A DNA stretch of 64,000 bases. It comes from Neurospora intermedia. Its lineage: Eukaryota > Ascomycota > Sordariomycetes > Sordariales > Sordariaceae. Positions 45,937 to 59,800 of this stretch are shown here, in pieces. How positions within the stretch are numbered: position 1 is the stretch's first letter; every line of letters begins with the position of its first letter. The stretch is taken from positions 372,001-436,000 of the forward strand of contig BTPP01000013.1 of the NCBI GenBank assembly GCA_037102815.1. Direction: 5' to 3'. The position numbers and the translations under genes are program-made. Under the pieces are notes generated by a model. It made no database searches, was not told the origin of the DNA, and worked only from the letters and a program-made list of their open reading frames with translations.

Positions 45937-46386
45937 ATGCAAGCCAACCTATTCAAACTCCTCGCCATCGCTTCCGCGTTTTCGGCAGTGCACTCTGCCC
46001 CGTTAGAGACTGCCGGGGTCACCAAGGCGCAGGTCAACGGAACGCAGGTGGACGGACCTCAGATCAACGGAACTCAGATCAATGACAGTTTCAGGGTTGC
46101 TGGAGTACGTGCTTTGCCCCAGCGTTCGCAAAAGAGCTTATATACCTAATGCTTTCTCTTGCTTCTCTGAAAGACTGACACTAACCCTCCATCTTCTCAG
46201 GTTGAGAAAACCTGCTACAAGAGGGACCTCCCTCATATTAGCGAAAGAGCGAAGGAGGGAGATATTTTCAAGCGGGCTTGCAAGGGCTATACCTGCTGGC
46301 ACAAAGATCAGTGCGTTGCTTGGGGATGTAAGGAGTGCAATCTGTTCTTTGACGGCTGCGGCAACTCATGGACTGCTTGCTGGTAG
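45937..46386 (+). CDS. Small secreted cysteine-rich protein with Kex2-type sites
   Basis: Two exons, 45937-46104 and 46201-46386, give 117 residues. The 96-bp intron has a GTACGT donor, ACTGAC/CTAAC branch sites and a TCTCAG acceptor. The signal peptide is MQANLFKLLAIASAFSAVHS, cleaved before APLE. A propeptide-like part contains repeated Q-(V/I)-(N/D)-G units (KAQVNGTQVDGPQINGTQIN) with N-glycosylation sites. Two dibasic KR sites follow (CYKR, IFKR). Cutting after the second would release a 35-residue C-terminal peptide with seven Cys and three Trp (beginning ACKGYTCWHKDQC). Such architecture is seen in secreted peptides and effectors; no known family is recognised and no activity is claimed. 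The gene is the last one before the AT-rich repeat block. Confidence 0.78.
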
Positions 46387-46452
46387 CGTAGAGGAATAGT
46401 TGAAGGATTCCGTTCGTTACTATGGAGGGGAAGTATGGACAAGAGCATAGTA

Positions 46453-46660
46453 CTATAGTGGAAAATGCACGTGCGTTTTGATATTTAATATTCAAGCGGT
46501 ATTGTTATCATAGGGCAATTATCTTTAATGCCTAGTTGTGACATTGGTGTCCTAGCTTATTCAGTAATACATTCTGATGTTCGTTAGCACGTGGAAGCGA
46601 ACATCGTCCTACGTTTTACTACGTACTATAGTGGAAAAATGCGTTTTGAGATATCCGATG
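46453..46660 (+). repeat. Pair of short direct repeats (CTATAGTGGAAAA..GCGTTTTGA)
   Basis: The phrase CTATAGTGGAAAA(A)TGC followed by GCGTTTTGAGATAT-like sequence occurs at about 46453 and again at about 46627. They lie between the last gene and the AT-rich block. Confidence 0.5.
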
Positions 46661-48849
46661 TTGAATGCGCTATAATATAGGTGTTAAGCGTTACAAAGAA
46701 AAAACTTAATTTAAAAAAAAAAAAAAAAAACTTAAAATTTTTTTTTTCTTTCTCATTCCCTCCTTCCTATTAGTTTCTTACCCCATATTAAATAGAAAGT
46801 TAAATTTAAACTTTAGAAAAAATATAGTTCCTTTAGGCGGAGTTAAAGTTTGTAAGAAATAGAGAGACGCCTTAGAATTTACCTAGTGAGAAAAGAAAAA
46901 AAAATATAAAAAAAAAAAAAACTTAAAAGGAAAAATGTTAGAAATTTTTTTTCTTTCCTTTTCTCATTGTTTAAATTTTTAATGTCCAACCCTAACTCTT
47001 ACCCTCTTAACAGCAATTTTAAAGTTTAAAGGACTTAATTATTCTTTTAAACTTAATTATTTATTAACCCTAAGTATATTAATTATTAAAATTTCTAATA
47101 TTAAAATTTTCTATATATCTTTAATAAATAGAACTTATATTATAATATAAGTAGTTTAATAACTTTCTATATAAGTCATTTGCTGCTTAGGGTTTGGATA
47201 TTTCTCGCCTTTGGGTTTCCTAATTGGGATTTTTCTCCCCCCCCCTGACTTCCCAATTGGGATTTTTCTCGCCTTTCTCGCTTCCTATTAGAGGATAGGT
47301 AGAGAAAACTCTATTCTACCACATATTAATTCTGACATTTGTAGCAAAATGATTTCCAAACGCAATAAAACTTACGGAAATACGTATAATACTATAAAAA
47401 CTATATTATAAGTTGGAAATAGTCTATACGGTTCTCCTATATTACTTTTAATGTAATATAGTGCGAATTGCTATAGTAAATAGAGTTGTAAATAGGTGAC
47501 TTCTATATATTAATTATAATATTTAATTAATAGGCTAGTAAGTCCTATATATATAGTAAGGGATAGTAGCTTTTTAGTAAAACCTTTAATTGCTTATATA
47601 TAGTTTTATAGCCTAGCTTTATAGTAATACGAAAATTGGCTGCCCCCTAAAAGCCTTAGTCTTTACTATCGTCCGTATTAAAGAAATAAAAAATAAATTT
47701 ATCGGCCTAATCCTATATTCGGTAATTACCGGCTACTAAGTACGGTAGTATCGGTATTAGTTCGGGGTTTTATATAATCCTATTATAAAAAAGGTCCTTT
47801 ATTTTATTATAGTAGAACGTTAGTAGTTCCTCTCTCGCCGCTATGGAGGGTTATAGTTTTGGGTACTTTTTATTCTCTTTAAATAGTTTTTATTATATAT
47901 TAAAATCTAATTAGCGAATAATAATATAGGTTAAAATATATAGTTAAATATTTCGTAAAGCATTTTACTATTTTTTATCCTCTTTATAGTATATTATTAC
48001 TACTTCCGGCGGGTCGGTTATATTGTAATTAATAAACTATTCGTTAAATTATATAATTTAGACCTATATACCTAAGGAATTCCGAATTGCTTTTATATAG
48101 TTGTAAGGGGGACAGTAGAGTGTATATAGGTACTGTGCCTAAGTAATCGATAAGGTTCTATAAAGAGGAAAGGGGGAAAGGTCTATAAGTGGAGCTTACG
48201 GCGGCAGCCTTTTGAAGGGGGTTGTAGGTATATAACTAGCGCTATAGTAGAGTAGCGCTATTGTAAGCTACGGGCTGGGCTACGGCGGTAGTTGGGCTGT
48301 AGAGCCCGATATAACCTCTAAAGTAATAGCCCCGTAATATTAGCCCCCTCTTCCCTGTACCGGCCCCGGCGTAAGCGTTGCTAGTAATTATATATAAATA
48401 ATTATATACCTTCCGTCTCTATATAATTCTACCCGCCCGGCAACCATCTCTACCTACCTTAATACTAGCGGAACCTTCTTACACGCTTAGCTTTCTTCTA
48501 CCTTCTACGCTCTTCCCTTTATTATATACTTTCCTCTTTTCTTTTTAACCCTCCCCCTCCCTCCTTCCTTCTCTTTCTCTTTCTTTCTCTTCCTCTTCCC
48601 TAATTTCTAACCCTCCCTCTAAATATTGTAAGGTCGCGCCTTCCCTTAATATTAATAATAAATTTACTATTACGCTTTTATACGTTTAATTCTAATTTTT
48701 ATACAATCTTTACAATATTTTCCAATAATTCGTAGTACGAATAATTCTTTACTTAATAATACGAGTAGGAAATTACTACTTCTATTTTATAATCCCCTAC
48801 TCCGATTATTCCTATTACGGCCATTCCCCCAATTACTCCTACGCTAGCT

Positions 48850-50251
48850 ATTTTTGTACTACCCTTCGTTATTCTTCCTATTACGCCCTCCTTTTTGCCC
48901 GTTAGAATCTAACCTAGCTACGCTTCGGCGTATAATTAATTCCCGGGCTACTACTAATCTCCTTAATAGCTTTATAATTACCCTTATAGTAACTACCCGT
49001 TCCTACCGCCGTAGTACGGATTTAACCCCTTCAATATTCTTCTTAATTAAAATTTTATTCCTATTCTTACGCTTATTCTTACTCCTACCCTTACGCCTAT
49101 TAAACCTACGCCCGTTATTCTTTATGCTCTTACTCTTACTATTACTACCTATTCTACTTCCGCGTTTATTACTACGCCCGTCCCGGCCCCTACTACCCAA
49201 CCTACCGCTATTCTTAAGGAGGAGGATAAGGAGAATAAAATTTTTAATAATCCTTCTATTCGTTAGGGTAGAGCTAAAGCCCGTACTATTAAGAATAACC
49301 CTACTACTATATACTATAATATTTTACTTTCTATTTATATAAATATATAGAAGAAAATAATTCGTCGTAAAGGCCTTACTATAGCCGAAAAGTATAGTCT
49401 GGCTACTTCTTAATATTAGCCTTATTTCTTTCGTAATTATAAATATATAAGCATTAATTTTAATTCTAGTACGAAGTATATTATATATAAAGTAGAATCT
49501 AATAAGGTTTATTTCCCTATTTTTAGTATAGTTTAATCTATTTACTATAATTAGAAATCGTAAGGATACCCTACTTTTAACGTTAAAAATACTATTACTG
49601 CTATATATAAAAATATAATTTCAATTATAAAAATCTTAGAGTATAATAACCGTTTTTTTACCTGTAGTCGGCTTAATAATGCAACTATTAACCGTTTCCT
49701 TTCTAGCCCTAATATAATTACTACGGTTATTAGCCCGCCTGCTTCTAACGACTTTACTATGCCCCTTTCTATTACTAGTATTAATTTCGTTACTTTCGCC
49801 GAACTTAATAATATTCACACCTACTTAGAATCCTTATAGTACGCTGTTAATAATATAAATAGCGTTTATAATAACGTCGAATTTCTATATTGTACTATAA
49901 ATAGTCTCTATATATAAGTAATTAATTTATAAGTTTAGAAGGAATTATTCCCTCCGGTACTAAAGCTAAATAAGTGTAGTTCGGTTAAAGGGGGAATTTA
50001 AGGATTATTTAGCGTTTTGCCCCTTCGCTAGATTCGTTCTACTATTTACGCTCAAATTACTTCCCTAATTAACCCTACTATTAATTTTATAATTGTCCCG
50101 CCCTATATTTTTAGTACCGCCGACGATAATATAGAGGTCGACCTTCCCGTTAATTCTACTTCCCTAACTAGTAGTATAAAAGAGGAGGCTTCCGTTAGTT
50201 GCGCTTTTATTAATATTAAAATATTAGAGGAGGGCGAAATCCGCGAATAAG
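48850..50251 (+). pseudogene. Eroded plus-strand coding relic of unknown identity
   Basis: Plus-strand frames read as protein with RIP-type stops, for example NNIHTYLESL at about 49808-49840 and IEVDLPVNSTSLTSSIKEEA at about 50130-50190, ending at a TAA near 50251. A CT-rich stretch (48541-48620) precedes it. The order does not match gypsy pol, which is on the other strand here. It could be a gag/ORF1-like gene of another element or a captured gene. Identity not resolved. Confidence 0.4.
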
Positions 50252-50899
50252 GTTTATTATTACAATTATACTCTTCCTTCAATTTTTTATTTTTTTATAC
50301 TTTTATAAATTAATTATATTTAGGTAGAGAATTAGCCTCCCTATATCTTTTCTATAGTAAGGGGGAAAGGGGCTTTAGCCTTTAACTATAATTAATTTCT
50401 TTTGCGTTTATTAAAGCGAATAGTTCCTTCGCGCTAGTATTATTCTAGTAGTCCGTTGTTCGTATTTATAGGTCCGTATTTTTATTTAAATTTATTAAAT
50501 ACGGCCGTTTCTAGGAATTCTTTAAATAGCTCCCAAATAATTTTTCTAAAACCCTTCTATTTTATATAGATTATATAAATTATATACCCTCCCTTCTCCT
50601 TAAAATTATTTATATAAAGAATTTATTCTACCTCCTACTCTTTCTTTCCTTCGATTACGATAGTTAAGGGTTATAAATCTATAGTATACTATCCGGGTAG
50701 AGGGTCTTCGGTAGCTCTACGAAGGAGGTTAATATAGAAAATATTATAAATTACCGATAGTAGCCCTTCGAGTTCGATTATATATAGGGATAGGACTCTA
50801 GAAATAGTATATTTAGTATAGATTATATTGAGTTTCTTTTTAGGGTGCGTAGAGTTGTAATTCTTGAGGTTGAATTAGATCTTATTTTTGATTTAGAAT

Positions 50900-52140
50900 T
50901 ACTCGGCCGGTTGCTTAGAACGGTTCGCGAATTTCTCTTATTATTATACAACTATAATTATAGTAGTTTAATATATATCCGAGATTTGCTATAGCTTTTC
51001 TATAAATTTATAGGCTTTATATTCGGGGATAGAAGTAATAGGCAGCTCTTCTAGGGATTCTTCGATAGTAGGGATAATAGGGCCCGCTTTATAGCTGTAA
51101 GTTATAAAGAAGGGGGTTATACCGATAGAGGTATTTATTCGGCTATTAATTACTAATTAGGTTATAGGGGTCTAATAGTCCTAATTATTCTATAGGTAGT
51201 TAATATAAGCTCTAAAGAAAGTATATACTTCCTAATTTATTTTTTCGGGACTACCGTCGGTCTAGGGGTAGTAGGTTATACTAAGGAGTTATTTTATATA
51301 TATTAATTTATAGAAGCGTTTCTAGAATTTGCCCGTCCAATTAGTACTTTTATTACTAATAATTAAATATGGCTAATTGTAGTAGCGTATAAAATATTAA
51401 AGGAAGCGTTCTACGTAGAGGTTTATATTTATAGAAGGTATTAGTTCGAAGATAATATTCTTACTTAGCTTATTTTTAATAACCTATAGGTACGTATTAT
51501 TATTAGTGTTCGGGAAGTTAGTAATAAAGTTTATTTGGATAGTTCTATAGTATTGGTCGGGGGTTATTAATATTTGTAGAAAGCTTTTCTTAATATTTTT
51601 TTAAACTTTTATAGAATTGTAAATATAATAGTTACGTAGGAAGCGTTATATATAGGTTCTTAGTAGAGGTTAGTAATATTCTTTTAAAAGAATAAAGATT
51701 GTTCCCTCCCTATTAGGGTAATTGAATATTACGGTTTTATATATCTTCTATATAATAGTTATACGGAGGGCGTCGAATTACTATTCTTAATCGGTAATTA
51801 TAAGCATTACAGCTTTAAATACGGCTGGGGTCCTTAGGATTTAGAAGCGCCCTTTATAGCGTAGTCGGCCTAGTTTATCTATAGAGTAGTTAGTAATTTA
51901 AATTTTTAATTAGAATAATAATACAAAAGTTCGGGCGTTCTCCTTAATTATACGTAGGGCGGTTTAGTACGTAGAGTTGAAGTAGATAATTTAATTTTAG
52001 AGCTACTATAAATTTAAATTTTTAAATATTTATATATTCTTTATTAGGGAGATAGTAGAAGTAGAAATTCGGACGTATATTTATAAAGCTACTTCGGGAA
52101 TGAACTATATATTCTTAGCCTCCTAATCCTCGTTAGAGGG
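50900..52140 (-). pseudogene. Host gypsy element, integrase part (left of the nested insertion)
   Basis: Minus-strand frames give Ty3/gypsy integrase motifs with RIP stops: TIQINFITNFP (about 51505-51560; family WRTIxIDFITDLP) and Y-Y-P-stop-T-D-G-S-P-E (51241-51276; family Y-x-P-Q-T-D-G-x-x-E, with CAG turned to TAG). Its reverse transcriptase and RNase H lie beyond 62075, on the other side of the inserted element. The left end of the host element was not located. Confidence 0.7.
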
Positions 52141-52481
52141 TGTTAGGGACGTAGGCGAAAGGTAGGTTGAGGTGATTACGGTCGTAGCTATATGTAGGGG
52201 ACGGTAAGTTAGGGGTTAATCTAAAGATATATTGATAGCTACCGACTATAATAAATTACGCTTCGTTGAACCTCTTTTATACCTTATATAAACTCTATCT
52301 ATCCGCTAAGGAGTATTATAGAATCCCGTACTCGTTTAACGCCCCGACGTAATACCGGATTATCCTTCCCGCAAGCCCGACCCAATATAAGCGCTACCGT
52401 TATTAGTCTACCGCTTCGGCCGATAGAGTAGAGTAATAGCTATTGGAATACTTCTATATATAGGCTTTTAACTTCCTAATA
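52141..52481 (-). repeat. Left (3') LTR
   Basis: 341 bp, begins TGTTAGGGACGTAGGCG and ends CCTAATA (CA changed to TA). Transition-type differences from the right LTR are as expected from RIP. Confidence 0.9.
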
Positions 52482-52689
52482 CGACCCCCCCCCCTTATAA
52501 GTTCTATCCTTAGAACCTTTATAATTCGTAGTAAATCCTATTAAATAGCGGAGGGCGTCGGTATTATATTATTATAGTATTATTGGGTTACGTTATTGGA
52601 TTATATTATTATTCTTACCTACCGGTTTAGCGAATTATTATTCGTAACGGCCGCCGACGCTATATTCTAGCCCCTATAGTTGTTCTTCC

Positions 52690-53360
52690 GTCTACGAGCC
52701 GCCCGTTAGGATATTAATATAGTAATATTTATTCTTAAACGTTCTAATTACGGATACGGGCCTACCGTTAGAAAATTAGTATTGTACTATCTATTTTTAT
52801 AAATTCCCTATACGGGCCCGAAGCTGCCTGCTAGAATATCGGTATTATAATATTTATTCTTATATACTTCTAATACGGATATAAAGCTACCTATTAGAAT
52901 ATTAATATTATAGTATCTATTTTTATAGGCTTCTAATGTAAATACAAAACCGTTTATTAAAATATTAGTATTATAATATTTATTCTTATAAGTTTCTAAA
53001 TATAAATACGAAGCTGTCTGTTAGAATATTAGTATTAATATTTACTCTCGTAAATTCTAAATATAGCGAACCGCCTATTAGAATATTAGTATTATAGTAT
53101 TTATTTTTATAAGTTCCTAATATAGTAAACCGTCCGCTAAAGTATTAGTATTATAATATTCGATTTTGTAAATTCTAATTGTAGCGAACTATTTACTAGA
53201 ATATTAGTAATAGGATATCTATTTTTATAAGCTCCAAATGCAGCGAGCCGTCCGTTAAAATATTAGTATAGTAATATTTATTCTTATAAATTCTAAATAT
53301 AGCGAGCCGTTCGCTAGAATATTGGTATAGTAATATTTATTTTTATAAGTTCTAACTATA
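52690..53360. repeat. About 62-65-bp tandem repeat array inside the gypsy element
   Basis: Roughly ten diverged units, each with a TTCTAAT...GAATATTAGTATTATAGTATTTATTTTTATAAG pattern (quoted here as two short parts: TTCTAAT and ATATTAGTATTATA). Unit length varies slightly. Confidence 0.75.
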
Positions 53361-53393
53361 GGTATGAAACTAGTATCCGATTTAAAGAATTAA

Positions 53394-53790
53394 CCGGATT
53401 CCCGACTGTTATTTAAATTAGTACCTAATAAGCGTATAAAATAGCGAGTATTATTTTACCTAATAATAGGTATTATATTAAGTTTAAGAGTATTAATAAG
53501 TATTTTAGAATATTAATATATAGTTAGATTCCCGAACGTTATTAAAATTAGCATTTAGTAGGTATACGAAGTAATAAATATTATTTTACTTAATAATAGG
53601 TACTATATTAAATTTAAAAGTATTAATAAATATTTTAGGATGCTACTATATAGCCGGATTCCCGAACGTTATTAAAATTAGTATTTAATAGGCGTACGAA
53701 GTAGTAAGTATCGTTTTATCTAATAATAGGGGCTACGCTAAATTCGAGAGTATTAATAAGTATTTTAGGATACTAATATAATTACGCCCT
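53394..53790. repeat. 130-bp tandem repeat, three units
   Basis: The phrase GGATTCCCGA recurs with its CCCG at 53401, 53531 and 53661, exactly 130 bp apart. The intervening sequence is alike throughout. Confidence 0.9.
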
Positions 53791-54913
53791 TTTATTCTTC
53801 TCGTAGGATATTCTCTATTATAGCGTCCGTTATACGGCCTAATACTTTCGTAGGATACCCTCTATTATTTATATTTACTATAGGATACCTACGTAAATAT
53901 ATTCCGAAATACTTTTTATTAGACCCTCTACGTACCTTAGGAATACTATTATTAATAACCTCCGGAATTCTATTTATATAATATTCTCTATAGTCCGTAT
54001 TTATTACGGTTTATTATAATACTTAAATATAATCCCCCTCCCTATAGGTTCTATCCCCGGGACTTTTATTTTCTTCCTTCGTTTCTTTTAATTTTATGTA
54101 CTATTCTTATTTTAAACCCCCTTACCGACGTTGTACCTTCTTAAATACCTTTTCGTTACTTTTGCTTTATTTTTTATATTATTCCCTTCGTCCCAAAGAT
54201 ATAATTTTTAATTATAATTTTTATTCTCTCTACTATAATCTAAATTACGTACTTTCTCTTTTTTATCCTTCTTTCCTACTTCTTTATAATTACCCTATTA
54301 TTTATTTATCTTATCCTTCCCCTTTTAATTATTACCTTCGTTTTATCCTCCTATTTATTCCTTCCTATTATTTTTATATTTACCTATTACTTCTTTTACC
54401 TTATATTATTTTATATTCGCCTACTTAAAATTATATTCGCTTATTTTAATTTATATTCGTATAAGGACCTCTTCCTTCGTTTATATAACGTCCCTTCCGC
54501 TTACCTTTTTCACTTTTCCTCTTCTTCTTCCTTCTATCCTTACTTTTATTATTATACTCGCCCCCCCCTCGCCCGTACCCACCTCCCCTACGCCCGCGCC
54601 CGCCCCCCCTATAAATATACGCTTCGCTATTATATATTTATATATTAACCTCCGCTTTTCTAATACGCCCGATTAATATATTTATTTCCCTTCTTTATTT
54701 CCCCTTTTTATTCCGTCTTCCCTTTCCTTTCGCTTTATACCTAATATTAACCTTCGTTTAGCTATTCTCTTTCCTATTCTCTAATAATATCCGTCCTTTC
54801 GCCTATTTAGAATATAATATTATTCTAATTTAAATATTCGTAAACGCCCTAGCCCTAAACTTATATGAAATTCTTAAGTAGATTGGCCTGAATACTTGCT
54901 AGACCAAAGGTAC

Positions 54914-54914
<1 letters not shown>

Positions 54915-54984
<70 letters not shown>
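54915..54984. repeat. 70-T homopolymer
   Basis: Uninterrupted run of 70 T (A on the transcribed strand of the gypsy element). The 70 bp to its left keep some CA/TG dinucleotides, unlike the surroundings. Confidence 0.9.
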
Positions 54985-54987
<3 letters not shown>

Positions 54988-55734
54988 AATGTCTTTTCCT
55001 TCCAGAATTTAATAAAACATTATAATATTCGCTATCGCTACGCCGCTACATACTCGAAATCCCCCACGGTATTTATAATTTATAGAACGTTATATAGAAT
55101 ATAGCGGTTAAAATTATACGCTTTACTAATATTAATAGCTCTTTACCCGCCCTCCTCTTATAATAGCTATATTATTTTATAGTAGCATTTTAAATAGCTA
55201 TATAAGCGCGCCTAATTAATAATAATCTCCCTATAATATTACTTAGGATGTTTTATACTCCTAATTTCAATTATAAGGGCTATTTGAAGTTAGGCTACTA
55301 TAATATTGGTAATACGGACGCTAATACTAATTCGGTAGCCCCCGCTAACTCTCTTATATATATTTTTATACTGAATATTCTTATTTATATCCTTCCCTCC
55401 TCCGGTTGTAGCTATAGCCCTTAGCGTTAGTTGGTAAATAGGAAATTAGTATTATTAAATAGAAAGTTAGACGAATTATTAGAATTTGTATAGAAGGATT
55501 ATAAGTAGATAATATAAAGTAGTATTTACGAATATTATTAATAGGTACGGTAGTATATAAGAGTAATTCTCCTAAAGTTGTAGGTTCTAATCCTATATCG
55601 ACGATAGTAGACGCTGCCGGGGATTTTTTATTTAGAATAATAATAAATAATATAAATTATATTCTTTTTAGCGCTTTATTAATTTTCCGTAAAGAATTTA
55701 AGCTACTTCCCCTCCCTATTTTTTATTCCGTTTA

Positions 55735-56115
55735 ACGTTTCTATTCTATATTTTATATTTACGTTTTATATTTACGTTTTACATTTCTATATTACTTCCT
55801 ACGTTTGTATTTTATATTTTTACTTTATATTTCTATTTTATATTTTTATTTTAATATTTTTACTTTATATTTCCTCTTTATATTTCTATTTTATATTTCT
55901 ACTTTATATTTCTACTTTACGTCTTATATTTATGTTTCCTATTTATATCTTACGTCTATATTTTGCATCTACGTCTCTCGTTTGCGTCTTATATTTACGT
56001 TTTATATTTTACATTTATATTTTACGTTTATATCTTACGTCTTACGTTTGCGTCTTACGTTTACGTTTTATATTTTATATTTACGTTTTATATTTCTACT
56101 TTACGTTTCTTAATA
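55735..56115. repeat. TTTATATTTCTA/TTTACG low-complexity array
   Basis: Degenerate 12-bp-scale repeat of TTTATATTTAC/TTTATATTTCT. The open frames over it are repeat artefacts. Confidence 0.8.
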
Positions 56116-56899
56116 ATTATTATTCTCCTACCTCTATTTAATTAATTTTTATTAATTTAATAGTCGGTTTACTACTAGTACGCTACTATTATATTTCTTT
56201 AATTTTATATTCCTTAATAAAGTCCGGGCAATTTATATCCTTTTATAATATTTATAAATTTTTATTATTTAGATACCCCTTCTATTTAACCTAGAACTAA
56301 TATTGGCGGCCGGATTTATAATATTTTACAATCGCTTTAATTTTATACCAAATATTATTCTCTTTAATATTTATAATTTCCCTTTATAGTACTACTATAA
56401 TAGGATCCCTATAGTACAGTTCTAAGAGAATAATAGGGAATACTAAATAAATTTAATAATATATAAGGAGTGCGAATTAATATACTATCTTCTTCTTTCT
56501 AATAACCTTAGTAATTTAGAAAGGTTTTAAAAATTTATTTATTAATTTAATATTTAGGCGGTATTATTTAATATATTTTATATTAAATAGAACCTAATTC
56601 CTAACGTCGAACTTTTTTAACTTCCGAATTTTATTATACTATTTCGCATACCCTTAATTAATAACCTTTAAAACTACTATAATTTCTAACCACCCCCAAA
56701 ATAATTCGTCGATTTAATTAGTAATTATTATAGGAAGGATTATCCTTTGCCCTCGCTCTAAATCTATTAATCCCCAAGGATAATACCCGAAGAGTAGTTT
56801 TAAAAGGGACTTTTTAATAGCAGTATAAAAATAATTATTATATATTTATTACGTAAGTATAATTTTTTCGGTTTAATCGACCTACTCTATATTATAGAA

Positions 56900-59800
56900 G
56901 ATTTAAAGGTATAATTCTAAATTCTAATTCTATTTCTTTATTTATCCGTCCGTTTAGGGGTATTAGGTTATATTAAAGCGTTTATAGATATTTAAGAGTT
57001 TATAATAAATTTTTTAAAATTAATTTGTAAAAAGGCTACCTCTATCTAATATAATAAAATTTAGGAAGTTAAATTATTAAAAAATATATTATTAGAAGAG
57101 GAATGTAAATTGTTGGATATCGATTATTTTTTATATAGGGATATATAAAGCGTATTTAATAAAGCGGTTAATAATAATAAAAATTATATTATAAGTCCGA
57201 TTAAATACAGGGTTAAATAATTTTAGTAATTCGGTAATAAAATTGTATAAAATATTTTACTAGAAGATTATAGGAATAGGTAGCGACCTTAATAATCCGT
57301 ATAATTGATGGTTGTAGGGTTTAGCCTTCTAGTATATTAGATATTTATAAATATATACTTCAATATCGGTTATAATAGTAGGTTAGTAATAGAATTAATT
57401 AATATATTTTAACGTCTTCTTCTAATCCGGATATTTAATTATCGCTATATTATAGTAGGTATAAAATAATTTAGCCTATATATATTCCAGAACGTAAACC
57501 TAATATTAATATTATAGAGTTCTATTTTCCCCTATCTTTTAATTCTTTACCTATCTCCTCCCTTCGCTATTCTTCTACGTTTCTTTAATAATAAATAAGT
57601 CTTCCTTCTACGCTTCTAATAATTATTATCCTAATAATAATAATTATTCTTCGTCCTTCTATACCCTTATTACTATTATATACCCGCCTATATTCCCTAT
57701 TATAATACCTTTATTCTCCCTTCCTAATTTAGCAACGGTTTTATCTATAAACCTTATTTTCTTCTTCATTATTCCATCCTTTTTATTATTACTTTTAACT
57801 TCCTTACGCTTTTTCCCCTCCCTATTTATTTCGCTATCCTCCTTCGAATTCCGCCTTTCTTCTTATAATTCAATTCCTTCGTCCCCCGATATTTAACTTT
57901 CTTCTATTTCGCTTATATTCTATTACTATTCCCTCTCCTCTACTGCTATCCTCCAAACCTCCTTTCCAACTAAAATTATTTATTTTACTAGCATTCTTAA
58001 TACCCAATTTTCCTTTATTACCCGGCCTTTTTCTTCGTTTCCTTTAATAACCTTTATTAATAAGTAGTCGCCCCCTATTTCTAATTCTTCCTTTCGCAAT
58101 TACAATTTCCTCAATAACCTATCTACCGGATTTAATTTTCCCGGCCGATATTTAATTTTAAAATTATACGCTACTAATTCTAACGTTTACCAATTTTACT
58201 TTATACTAACCTACTCTTTATTTCGAAAATATTATAGGTTTAAATAATTTATAATTATTAAGAACGGTTTATTTATATATAATAAATATTACCTTTATAT
58301 TTTCAACGCTCCTATAATTACTAATAATTCTCTATTCCCGACCCTATATTTTATTTCTTCCAGCAATTTTTTCCTTAAAAAGAAAATTACCGGGTACTAC
58401 CTATTATTATATAATTATATAAGAATTACCTTAATTATAAAGTCCAATATGTCTATCTCTATTTAAATCTATAACGCCGGATTAAAATAATATAATATAG
58501 GAGCTTCCTAAAATAATTTTTTAAATTCTACGAACGCTTCCCCTACTTCCTTTATAAATTCGAATAGCCTCCGTTTATTACCCTTTAATAATTCTATTAG
58601 GGGCGCGGTTACTTTAGAATATAATATTACAAAGCGCCAATAGAATCCTATAAATTTTAGGAAGATTTAAATATTATAAATATTCGCTAGAGCTTCCTAT
58701 TCTATAATAGTTATAACCCTCTTTAGATTTATTAATACGCCTTTCGGAGAAATAATATATTTTAAGAATAATACCTACTTTATATAAAACTTATATTTAC
58801 CTAAGTTTATATAAAGATCCCGATCTTATAACCGTTAAAGGACTTTTTTAATATAATTAACGTAATCTTTTTTATTCTTACTATAAATTAGAATATTATT
58901 AAAGTAAATAATATATATTATATTTATTAGCCCTACTAACGTATTATTAATATATATTTAAAATATCGCTAGCGCGTTCGCTAACCCTATCGGTATAATT
59001 AAAAATTCGTAGTACTTATACTTCGTACAAAACGCTATCTTCTCTTTATTTCCCTCTCGAATCCGAATTTTATAATATATATTTTTTAAATCCAATTTAA
59101 TAAAAACTTTAGCCGACGATAACTAATTTAAAATTTCTTAAATAAGAAGCAACGTTATCCGATTCTTCTTTATAACTTTATTTAACGTTTTAAAATTAAC
59201 GTAGAGCCTTAACTTTCTACCTTTCTTTAAAATAAAAATAATAGGGGCGTCCGCTAAATTAATAGAAGGACGAATCTATCCTTTTTAAAGTACCTCCGCT
59301 AATTATTTATATAATACTTCTAATTCTTTAACGTTTAACGTATAAATCGGGCCTTAAAGCGCCGATTCCCCCTCTATTAGATTAATACAATATTCTAATT
59401 AATTATATTAGAGTAAAGGTATAACCGAAGTTTTAAATACCAATTAGAATTCTTTATATTCTAATAGGATAATCGGTTCAAGGATAGTAAATTCGCTTTC
59501 TATTTCCTCTAATAATTCTAAGGGTTATAGTAGCGTTAATTCTACAGGAAGTATTAAGGTAGGGTAAACGCTATTAAATACTATCCGAAAAACCTTTATT
59601 AGGGAAGTAGGGATTAGAAGTATTTCGGCTAACTCCAGTATAATAAGTAGGGTTATAAATTCTAACGCTAAGGAAGAGGGGATTTTAAATAGGATATTCG
59701 TATATACAAGAGGGTAGAAACCTTCCTTTATTCTTATTATCTCCTAAAGGTCTAGTAATAGGATTAAATCTTACTATAGTTCCGCTAAGATAATTATAGC

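Noticed and set aside
48854-49342. 162-codon open frame as an intact gene
   Set aside because: It lies in RIP-mutated DNA and the similar downstream frames are broken by stops; treated as part of an eroded relic.
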